NCBI GenBank assembly: GCA_949825025.1
Contig: OX463787.1
Span: forward strand, 930,001 to 994,000
Length of the DNA: 64,000 nt
Direction: 5' to 3'
DNA from: Siphlonurus alternatus
Taxonomy: Eukaryota; Arthropoda; Insecta; Ephemeroptera; Siphlonuridae
Shown here: piece by piece, positions 1 through 10,500 of the stretch
Layout: each line of letters opens with the position of its first letter
Position numbering within the stretch: the stretch's first letter is position 1
The notes under the pieces: model-generated
What the model was told of the DNA's origin: nothing
The model's database searches: none
What the model saw: the letters and a program-made list of their open reading frames with translations, nothing else
Position numbers and translations under genes: made by a program

Positions 1-113
1 AGATGTTTTCAAATTGATTGCTTTAATAGTTACGGAGACAAAATTCAAATTTTCTAGCATGGTGACTTATGGAGAAAATTTTTCCGCCGGGGAATACTTG
101 AATTTCCTCTATA
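1..113 (+). repeat. Dispersed repeat Z, copy 1 (cut by window edge)
   Basis: The text from TCAAATT through TTTTCTAGCATGGTGAC and the CCGCC segment recurs near 1540-1680 and at 54864-55018. It is not obviously palindromic. Family unknown. Confidence 0.6.
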
Positions 114-389
114 AATAATTTCAACACGTTTTCTCAACAATTTTTAGCACAGCGTACCTACTCATAAGAAAATATAAAATTTCATTTTTTTAATAATTAA
201 TGGCATAAATATTATTAATAAAATTTAATGTAGCTGTGCTTTTTCCGTCATCGTTATGCTTGTAATATAAATTCAATTAGCGTTCGGAAGAAAAGAATAT
301 TCTCGGGAAAAATTTGATAATTTCAAAAACCATCATCTGATCATCACAACTTGTCTTCATTGACTGAAGCCGGTATTTTACATAATACA

Positions 390-711
390 ATAGAGTATCG
401 CGACCTCAATTTTTTTTATTGCAGAAATGGATAAAGGGTGCAAAGTTATGCTACCCTGATTTTTTTCAGATTTTTTATAGCCCGGGAAGTATTTTTAAAA
501 AATTATATTGAAAGTTCTTTTTGTGACGTCACGAGACGCCGCTCCTTCAGAAAAAGATAGGACTTGCCGCCGCGTGACGTCACAAAAAGGACTTTCAATA
601 ATTTTTTAAAAATACTTCCCGGGCTCTAAAAAATCTGAAAAAAATCAGGGTAGCATAACTTTTCACCCTCTATCCATTTCTGCAATAAAAAAATTGAGGT
701 CGATACTCCAT
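390..711. mobile_element. A-family MITE, copy 1
   Basis: A long imperfect palindrome of about 320 bp. The ends read GTATCG...GACCTCAA and TTGAGGTCGATACTCCAT. Inner arms carry ATTGCAGAAATGGATA, GGGTGCAAAGTTATGCTACC and CCCGGGAAGTATTTTTAAA. A GC-rich loop flanked by two TGACGTCAC sites gives the element an orientation. It lies downstream of DCAF13. Confidence 0.85.
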
Positions 712-1105
712 TATTTTTCCTTGCAAGAAAATTTCATCTTTTAAATTTATGCAGTTTCTTGTGAATTTTCTAATTAAATTAAATACTGTTCCTCCCTCCT
801 TCCAGACACTGAAATAATAAAATGAAAGTATTGCAATATTTTTATTATAAAAACAATACAAGTCAGAATTATTTACAAATGAAATTAGTAAAACAAATTT
901 ATTTTACTTATGAAAAGTTTGATGCTGATAAATAAGAAACAAAAATTTCAAGTATCAGAATTATAATTCAAAATTATAAAATAATTTACAGAATAATGGG
1001 ATATGATTATAGAGCTGCAGTATATAAATTAAAAAAAAATCCATTTAAATTAAATTTATTTATTTTCAAAGTAAAAATACAATTATTTTAAATTTCGGGC
1101 ATTCA

Positions 1106-1111
1106 TTTATT
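1106..1111 (-). terminator. DCAF13: Candidate DCAF13 poly(A) signal
   Basis: AATAAA on the minus strand, 178 nt past the stop codon. If it is used, the 3' UTR would contain the 82 nt hairpin at 1134-1215. A second AATAAA lies at 1060-1055. Confidence 0.35.
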
Positions 1112-1133
1112 TTAATTTTCACAGAAGGAATTG

Positions 1134-1215
1134 TCATAGAAAGTTCAGTAGCCAGTCCAATGGAACCAGCTCGTCGTCAGGAGTCTATTGAACTGGCTAA
1201 CTGAACCTTCTATGA
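1134..1215. mobile_element. F-family hairpin, copy 1 (DCAF13 3' flank)
   Basis: 82 nt near-perfect inverted repeat. The arms begin TCATAGAAAGTTCAGTAGCC and end CTGAACCTTCTATGA, with a loop near CAGCTCGTCGTCAGGAG. It lies 74 nt past the DCAF13 stop. Confidence 0.8.
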
Positions 1216-1288
1216 TGGCTCTTTCCATAAAAATACCACATGAAAATAAGGGTAATTAGAGCTTGATAGGAGATCACCAAAGTCAAGT

Positions 1289-1376
1289 TCAGACTGCTTC
1301 GGCGACCACGGCCTTCTTCTTTCCCGGAATGTTGGGGACGGAGCCCGGCTTGGAGTGTCGTCTGCGGTTCGAGTCC
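1289..1376 (-). CDS. DCAF13: DCAF13 exon 9 (stop codon)
   Basis: 88 nt from a TTTCAG acceptor to TGA at 1291-1289. It encodes DSNRRRHSKPGSVPNIPG, then KKKAVVAEAV. This matches the human tail containing KHSKPGSVPLVSEKKKH, which identifies an exon too short to stand out as an open frame. Confidence 0.92.
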
Positions 1377-1458
1377 CTGAAACAAACAACGAGTTAGAAC
1401 GCAGGAAGAAAGTGAACATGTGACTTGGGGAGATACGAGAAGGAGAGAAATGAAATAA

Positions 1459-1518
<60 letters not shown>

Positions 1519-4500
1519 AAATTTTCTGGAGGAAAATAAGTACTTTGATTCATTATCAAAAGACCCCTAAATGGGGGATAAGAGATTATTTCAAATTCGT
1601 AACTTTAATAATTACTAAGAAAATTTTCAACATGGTGGCTTATTGAAAAATTTTCCCGCCGAGGAGTACTCTGTTAGTTTATGAAATGACCCTTTTTCTT
1701 GAAAAATAAGGAAAGAAACAATAATGGTTGCATTTGTTTATTTCATAACTAGAAAATATACACAAAATTAAAATTATGCTTTTCTGATTTTTTGGAGTGC
1801 AAGAACTAATTTTAAGAAAATATTTAAAATATCTGAATTAGGGTGGTACACCTGATGGGACAACCGTGACATCATTTTGCCGTGCTGTGATTGGCTATTC
1901 ATGACGTCACGGTTGTCCAATCAGGTGTACCACCCTAATTCAGATATTTTTTATATATTTTTTTAAAATTAGTTCCCGCACTCCAAAAAATCTGAAAAAA
2001 TTCAGAAAAGCATAATTTTATGTATATTTTCTAATTATGAAATAAAAAAATGCAACCATTATTGTTTATTAAGCTGCTTTAACCCCCGTGTAAAGCCAAA
2101 GCACTAACTTCCTCTTCTCCTTGTCATGTATGACCCGATGTTCTCTCGACGCGTTGTAAACATGTCTGGGAACTTGTCTGTGCTTCGAGATCCGTCGCAG
2201 CTGAGGATGGGCCGCGTACTTCTCCTTGAGGGCCTCACTGTAGTCAAGGGCCGCTCGCTCTCGGGGACGCAACTGAGGACATTTGGGACATTTCAGTTTT
2301 ATGTCTGCTAAACAAAATAAATCAATCTTAGGAAAACCGTTATAAATCCAAGAACATTATATAAAATTTAATACAGTGAAAGAAAGCATAACTGACAAGT
2401 ATGAACGAAGTACACTACGCTGGTTTGGACATGTTGAGAGAATGGGTGATGAACGATTTGCAAAACAGGTGTTTAAAGGTAGTGTACAAGGCATGAAAGG
2501 ATTAGGTAGACCTAAAAAGGTTTGGTTAGATGTGATTGCAGAATGTTTGAAGAACAGAAGTGTTAAAAGTACACAGTGTAATAGAGCAGTGCAGAAGGCA
2601 AAAGAGTGTTATGAGTATTTCTGAAGCAAGTTGGAGTATGCAAGAATTGAGTGCTTTGGAGGGCAATTTGTAGACGGCCGAGGTAATAATGCTGCTGGCT
2701 TACCCCGTAAAGGGATATGACATCATGTTAAGTATGGTGTGTAATGTTGGACAATAATTTAAAAATTTGCCACCACTCACCACTCCCAGTTTCTGCCAAG
2801 CGACGGCTTTCCACAGTCTGAGGTTCATTTCGTCTGAGCCGGAGACGATGTAGCGAGAGTCGAGGGTGTAGCAGACGCTGGTCAGACGCTGCATTCGTTT
2901 GGAGTGATACACCTCACGGGAGCCAACCTGGGGGAACAAACTCAGTTCAGTCAGAGTAATAGGGGACACTGGGTGGATTGAATTGAAGTAATTCTAGGAA
3001 AACCTCCCTTTAAAAATAAATAGAGAGCATCAGTTAATTATTCAGACTAAACAACATTAACTTTAATGTTACATTACATTTTACAATAATTACATTAGAT
3101 TTCTCTGACATAATGTCATATATAATGGGTCTGTTTTCAAGCATTGAGGGTGAAAACAAAATTAAAACAAAATCCTAAATAAAATTACCAATCTTTATCA
3201 AAGAATTTAGCTTATTGACAATATCAGGTATTTGTAGTGTCCAGTGATGATGTGCTTTAATTTGCTAGTAATTAAAAAAATAAAAAAAAATATGTAAGAA
3301 GTTTAAGGTTAATAAAAGAAAAATTACCTTTCAGTTCATTTAATTTGGTGTTTCGTTCCTCGTCCGGAATGAGCTATCTGCCTACTAAAATTTGTGTGCA
3401 ATAATGAGCTATCTGGTATATCAGGTGAGTGCAGTTACAAGTTTAAAGGTAAAGCAGATAGCTCATTATTGCACATGAATTTTGGTAGGCAGAAAGCTCA
3501 TTATTCCGGACGAGGGACGATTTCCTCTGAAAGCAATTCACATACATACATACACGAGTTTGCAATTCACTTTTGAAACTTTGTAGAGAGATTTGCAATA
3601 CAATAGTAGAATATTTGCTGAAATACAAATATGAAAACCAGAAACCCTACAGACCAGGGGGAAATATAAAACACATGAACGTACCTTGTCTGTCTCGAAG
3701 ATACGGATTGTTTTGTCGTAACTTCCACACACAAACTCCTTGCCGGTGGGAGAGTAGTCAACGTCTGTCACCGCCGACACAAAGCCAGCGTGCAGCGTGA
3801 GCGGGACCGACAGTTGCCGACAGTCAAATGTGTAGAGACTGCAAACAGAGACAGACATGTGAGGTAAGGAAAGACAATGGAGTATCACCCTCAATTTTTT
3901 TTTATTGCAGACAAAGCTATGCTACTCAGATTTTTTTGAGTCCCGTAACTATTTTTAAATAATTATTAAAAGTGCGGCCACGCCCCCTGGAGGTGTCAAT
4001 AGGCACCTAGGCCCTATCTTTTTTATTAAGAAATCAGGGGTGCCAACTTAACTAACAAAAATTATTCCAGGACTAGAAAAAAAGTGAAAAAAATTCAGAG
4101 TAGCATAATTTGGTACCCTCTATTCATTTCTGCAACAAATAAATAAATAAATTAAAAATACGCAGGTTGTCCATTCTAAAAGTTTGTAATAGCAATGTGA
4201 AAAGAAATATGTATGACTACTGTTTATTACTGGGTTATATGACAGTTTGAAGTTAAAAATGTCAAACTTCTAGATTTTCAAAATTCACAAATCATCCCTC
4301 TATCGGTATAATGAGCTACCTTCTTACCAAGATTGTAAGCAATAATGAGCTGTCTGCTTTATCAGATGAGTGACATTGTGAGCTTTCTGAATAGCACACA
4401 GTTTTTTGTTAAGGTGCTTTCACATATTCGAAAATCGCTACGGAGTTCCGTAGCTATGCCGTAGGCCTTTCACATATTCTCATTCATCTGCGGCAGCTGC

Positions 4501-7500
4501 GGCGGAAAATCATGTGAATGCCGTAGCAAAATCAAACTCATCTTGATTTTGCTACGGAGTTTCGTGCATCGATCGCGAGGTGCTACGGTACAGCTACGGT
4601 GCGCCGCAGCAAAATCAACACATTTGCTACGGAGTGTTTCCGTAGCGATTTTCGAATATGTGAAAGCACCTTTACATACAATCATTGCAGGTCATTATAT
4701 TAGACAATAATATGAACTTCTAAAGAACAGCAAAACCTCCTACACTCCCCCTCCTTAATTTGGAGCAATGTAACATATACAAAGGTATATATTTTTTTTA
4801 GGTTTTCAGGAGCCACTGCACAAATCCAGAAAAAAATTTGGGGGGGGGAGGAGGGCTGCCTTCCATAAAGCCAATGTTTAAAAAAAAATGGAGTGGGGGA
4901 AATGGGGAAATGCCAATATTACCCATGTTAAATCCAAAAATTATCCTTCAGTATTCAAAAATTCAGCTATCAAATTTTTTGGTTTAAACAATTATTTTCT
5001 CCATACAATGGATATTTGGGTTCTGCAGCTCTACAACTCCCCCAAAATCCGGCAGATTACAGACACTTCTAAAATTGTCAACTCTCAACCCCCCAAGCGA
5101 CTCACTTGAAGTCCTCACAGGCCACGGTGAAGACGAAAGCCTCCATCGGGTTCCAACTCAGTCGGTTAGCCTTCAATTTCAAGGTGACCTTGCGGACGGG
5201 ACCAGCGTCACGAATGTCGTACAGGATCACGCTGCGATCACTGGCACACGACGCTGTGAAGAAAGAGTTGTCATTTAGGATTGGTGGCGAGGGATTATCA
5301 ATTTATAGCAAATTAACTACATTATGATTTATTGACTTGCTTTGTACAATTGAAAAGCAATAAAACAATGATCGACCTCAATTTTTTTATTGCAGAAATG
5401 AATAGAGGGTGCAAAGTTATGCTACCCTCATTTTTTTCAGACTTTTTACAGCCCTGGAAGTATTTTTAAAAGGTTATTGAAAGTCCTTTATGTGACGTCA
5501 CTCCTTAAGAAAAAGATAGGACTTGCCGCCGCGTGACGTCACAAAAAAGACTTTCAATAATTTTTTAAAAATACTTCCAGGGCTCTAAAAAATCTGGGTA
5601 ACATAACTTTGCACCCTCTACCGGTCGGTATCCATTCTGCAATAAAAAAAATTGAGGTCGATATTCCATTATGAATTATCTGAGAAAACGAAAACTTTTG
5701 GGAAAAGTTAAAATTATGCACGACATAGAATTTAATTGTAAGTAAGACACAATACAGTATCTAGGTTTATACCTGTTTCTTGACATTATGATTCTTTCAT
5801 TGTTTTATTTAAAGTAAAGTACTGTATGTTACCTATATTGTTGTTATTGTTATATTGTTGTTTTTGTTGACTTGAAAATATGAATTTTGTTATAAAGTAG
5901 AGAAATAAAATAAGTAAAAATAAAATATTCTTTAAAGTATACTGTATTATGATATTATGAATAGAAAACAAAGAAGAAAGGGGGCAAAACAAAAATTGTA
6001 ATATTGTACGCAGTATGCACCAAAAAAATAATACAGTACAGTGAAAAATAAATAGTAAATAAATTAAAAATGAAAAAGACATAATTAAAATCACAATATG
6101 TGCAAAACTATATACAATTTCATTTCCATAAGGGCTACTTTCCTTCTCTTTCTTCTGTAAAAATGATCTTATAGCAAAAAAGTACTACAAATTTATGTTT
6201 TGCATTTTTCAGTTTCTCTTTTTTTTTGCTTAATGAAAATAATTTAAATTAAAAATCAACAAAATAATGATGAAAATATTATGACACTACAACAAGGTTC
6301 AAAACGCTCTGCCTCCCCACAGTAAATTGACCCACCTAGCAGGTTCGTCTGGACAGGATTGAAGTGGACGCTATGTAGAGAGTCTACACCCCACGAGAAC
6401 GTTTTGATTGGCTCGTAACGAGAACCCTCCCACAGCTGCACCAACTCCCCGGCCGTGGCGAACATAGAGTCCCTCTGGTGGTGGCTCACAGCACTAACAA
6501 CACCCTGTAATGTAGATCAATGTTAGTATGTCCTGGGATCAATAAATTGTCATAGAAGGTTCAGTAGCCAGTTCAATAGACTCATGACGATGGAGTGGAC
6601 TGGCTACTGAAACTTCTATGACAATAGACGACTTGCAAAACCCTATTTTAGCAGAAAGTAAACAAACAAAACTTGACCCAGTTCATCGTTGTTGTTGATT
6701 ATGTGTATAAATTTGCTCATACATTGGACCTTATGGGAAATTTACGATTTTCACACACAGATTTCAATATGTTACAAACCTACGATTCTAAATATCACCA
6801 AATTTCTGCAGTTTTTGGCCATTTATAATGCTGAAATGCGTATCAGAAGAAGTTTTCTTTGTTTCAATATGGCAAATTTCATATTATACCAAATCAGCCA
6901 ATTGCACGGGGGAAGATACGTTAGCCTTAAACTTCAAAAGAGTGAAAACGACAAAGTTGAAAAAACCAAAACTTCTAATTTTAGCTCGATCATGCTGAAA
7001 AAACCTGGGGGGTCTTCAAATAACACAAATTACAACAATCTTAAAATTAGGACAATCTTAGCGTATTCTTTATTGTTGCGCTAAGACAGTCTTAGGTTAA
7101 GTTTAGGTTAAGTGGTGTTATTTGAGGACCCCCCTGACGCCATGTAATTGGACCCAAAGAGTTCAAATATGAAGGAATTTGGAAGATTTAATATCAAACA
7201 AAAAAGCCCGATTTTTCAGCCTTAAACTTCAAAACAGCGAAAAAGACAAAGTTGGAAAAACCAAAATTTTTAATTTTAGCTCGATCATGCTAAAAACACC
7301 TGACGCCATATAATTGGACTCAAGGAGTTCAAATATGAAGGAATTTGGAACATATAATAACAAACAAAAAAGCCGGATTTTTCAGCCTTAAACTTCAAAA
7401 CAGCGAAAATGACAAAGTTGAAAAAAACAAAACTTCTAATTTTAGCTCGATCATGCTGAAAACACCTGACGCCATGTAATTGGACCCAAGGAGTTCAAAT

Positions 7501-10500
7501 ATGAAGGAATTTGGAAGATTTAATAACAAACAAAAAAGCCGGATTTTTCAGCCTTAAACTTCAAAACAGCGAAAATGACAAAGTTGAAAAACCAAAACTT
7601 CTAATTTTAGCTTGATCATGCTGAAAACACCTGACGCCATGTAATTTATCCCAAGGAGTTCAAATATGAAGGAATTTGAAAGATTTAATAACAAACAAAA
7701 CAGCCGGATTTTGAGGCCTTAAACTTCAAAACAGCGAAAATGACAAAGTTGAAAAAACCAAAACTTCTAATTTTAGCTCGATCATTCTGAAAACACCTGA
7801 CGCCATGTAATTGGACCCTAGGAGCTCAAATATGAAGGAATTTGGAAGATTTAATAACAAACAAAAAAGCCGGATTTTGAGGCCTTAAACTTCAAAACAG
7901 CGAAAATGACAAAGTTGAAAAACCAAAACTTCTAATATTAGCTCGATCATGCTGAAAACACCTGACGCCATGTAATTGGACCCAAGGAGTTCAAATATGA
8001 AGGAATTTGGAAGATTTAATAACAAACAAAAAAGCCGGATTTTGAGGCCTTAAACTTCAAAACAGCGAAAATGACAAAGTTGAAAAAACCAAAACTTCTA
8101 ATTTTAGCTCGATCATTCTGAAAACACCTGACGCCATGTAATTGGACCCTAGGAGCTCAAATATGAAGGAATTTGGAAGATTTAATAACAAACAAAAAAG
8201 CCGGATTTTGAGGCCTTTAACTTCAAAACAGCGAAAATGACAAAGTTGAAAAACCAAAACTTCTAATATTAGCTCGATCATGCTGAAAACACCTGACGCC
8301 ATGTAATTGGACCCAAGGAGTTCAAATATGAAGGAATTTGGAAGATTTAATAACAAACAAAAAAGCCGGATTTTGAGGCCTTAAACTTCAAAACAGCGAA
8401 AATGACAAAGTTGAAAAACCAAAACTTCTAATATTAGCTCGATCATGCTGAAAACACCTGACGCCATGTAATTGGACCCAAGGAGTTCAAATATGAAGGA
8501 ATTTGGAAGATTTAATAACAAACAAAAAAGCCGGATTTTGAGGCCTTAAACTTCAAAACAGCGAAAATGACAAAGTTGAAAAAACCAAAACTTCTAATTT
8601 TAGCTCGATCATTCTGAAAACACCTGACGCCATGTAATTGGACCCTAGGAGCTCAAATATGAAGGAATTTGGAAGATTTAATAACAAACAAAAAAGCCGG
8701 ATTTTGAGGCCTTAAACTTCAAAACAGCGAAAATGACAAAGTTGAAAAACCAAAACTTCTAATATTAGCTCGATCATGCTGAAAACACCTGACGCCATGT
8801 AATTGGACCCAAGGAGTTCAAATATGAAGGAATTTGGAAGATTTAATAACAAACAAAAGAGCCGGATTTTGAAGGCTTAAACTTCAAAACAGCGAAAAAG
8901 ACAAAGTTGAAAACACCAAAATTTTTAATTTTAGCTCGATCATGCTTAAAACACCTGACGCCATATAATTGGACCCAAGGAGTTCAAATATGAAGGAATT
9001 TGGAAGATATAATAACAAACAAAAAAGCCGGATTTTTCAGCCTTAATATGTAACTAGACAAACGGAACTCTTGTTTGTTGATTTTAACTGTTGCAATAAT
9101 CAACAATCTGGAGCATCTTTAGTTACGTCGTATCTTCCCCCATGCAACTGGCTGATTTGGTATCATATGAAATTTACCATATCAAAATAAAGAAAACTTC
9201 TTCTGATACGCATTTCAGCATTATAAATTGCTAAAAGCTGCAGATTCTGGTATAATTTTCATTTTTGTAATCGTAGGTTTGTAAAATATTGAAATCTGTT
9301 TGTGAAAATCGTAATTTCCCATATGGTCCAATGTATAAATAAAATTTACACACATAATCAACAACAATCAACTGGATAGGAGCGTTTGTTTACTTTTTGT
9401 TAAAACAGGGTTTTGCAAATTGTCTAATAAAATCAACTGCATACTCAATTTTCTACAATAATTTCTTCCATGGAAAATAATACTTTTGCAATACCTTTTT
9501 TATTTGTAATATTCAGGCACCTTAACCTCCCCCCCCTAAGTACGAACCTTGCAGATGACTGTCGCCTCAGGTCGCACCTCCCCCTCTTGTTCATCTTCAA
9601 ACTCCGCAGGGACCCTCCAGGTCTTGATCGTTTTGTCGTCTCCCACGGAGATCAGACGCTCGCAGTCCGGAGTGAACGTCAGGCCGCGCGCAACTCCCTC
9701 GTGGGCCTGGACGGTGAGGACGCTTAACCGGGAAGCAAGGTTCCACACCCTCACCTGTAGGTTGATTTAGTGTTAGGGGTGAGACTGCAAATTTTCCCTA
9801 GCTGACAGCTGAGTGAACTCAGGTTAGTATGAAGTTACTGCGTTGCCAAGTTGTTAATTACATTGGAGTATCGACCTCATTTTTTTATTTCTATTGCAGA
9901 TATGGATAGAGGGTGCAAAGTTATGCTACCCTGATTTTTTTCAGATTTTTTAGAGCCCGGAAACTATTTTTAACAAATTATTGAAAGTCCTTTTTGTGAC
10001 GTCACGTGGCGTCACAAAAAGAACTTTCAATAATTTTTTAAAAAAAGTTCCCGCGTTCTAAAAATTGTGAAAAAATTCAGGGTAGCATATGGGCAGCATA
10101 TCTTTGCACCCTCTATCCATTTCTGCAATAAAAAAAAAATTGAGGTCAATACTCTATTTGGCAACGCTGTATCGTTCAAAGTTTCTCTCCTATTGGCTAT
10201 TGCGTCGCCTCAGAATGCAAATATCGTAACTAAAAAAAATTGGATGGGACCCTTATGTTCTAGTGAGATAAGGATTAGAATTGCATATCTTTTTTGTAGT
10301 TACGTTATTTGCATTCTGACGGTTCCCTCTCACCTCTCCGTCAAACGAGGAACTCGCCACTAGCGACACTCTGGTCGGATGTTTGGCGAGGCTACACACT
10401 CCGTCGCGATGCCCCTCCAGACTGCAAAGGAACGGCTTGGCGAAAACTCTCTCCAGCTTGACTGCGTTGAGAGCCCTCGTGTATTCTCTCGGAGCCTCCA

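Larger units (their letters stand above)
6625..9427. mobile_element. Inverted-repeat element enclosing a satellite array
   Basis: The left arm (6625-6920) and right arm (9129-9427) are inverted copies of about 0.3 kb. Both start TAGAC and then TTGCAAAACCCT; they share ATTATGTGT, GGGAAATT and TACGATTTTCACA, and AGAAGAAGTTTTCTTT. Between them lies a tandem array of 165/166 bp units. No transposase frame is visible, so it is non-autonomous. It fills DCAF13 intron 3. The architecture recalls fold-back elements; superfamily unknown. Confidence 0.85.

Noticed and set aside
1271..1300. Resemblance of GATCACCAAAGTCAAGTTC to 5S rRNA next to the DCAF13 stop
   Set aside because: Too short, and it overlaps the end of the DCAF13 coding sequence; taken as chance.
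1197..1559. 120-codon minus-strand frame with repeated LFIY
   Set aside because: It reads through the (AAAT)n microsatellite and then through DCAF13 exon 9 in the wrong frame. The correct frame of exon 9 is the conserved one.
5786..6094. 102-codon minus-strand Phe/Ile/Leu-rich frame resembling a membrane protein
   Set aside because: Hydrophobicity follows from T-rich sequence in an intron; no conserved motif and no start context.
6689..7084. 131-codon plus-strand frame
   Set aside because: It crosses from the inverted arm into the satellite array; composition is that of the repeat, with no recognisable protein family.
8057..8356. 99-codon minus-strand frame with an internal duplication
   Set aside because: The duplicated peptide simply reflects two satellite monomers.
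6923..9046. Regular direct repeats resembling a CRISPR array
   Set aside because: The units are 165/166 bp with no unique spacers, in a eukaryotic intron. This is satellite DNA.
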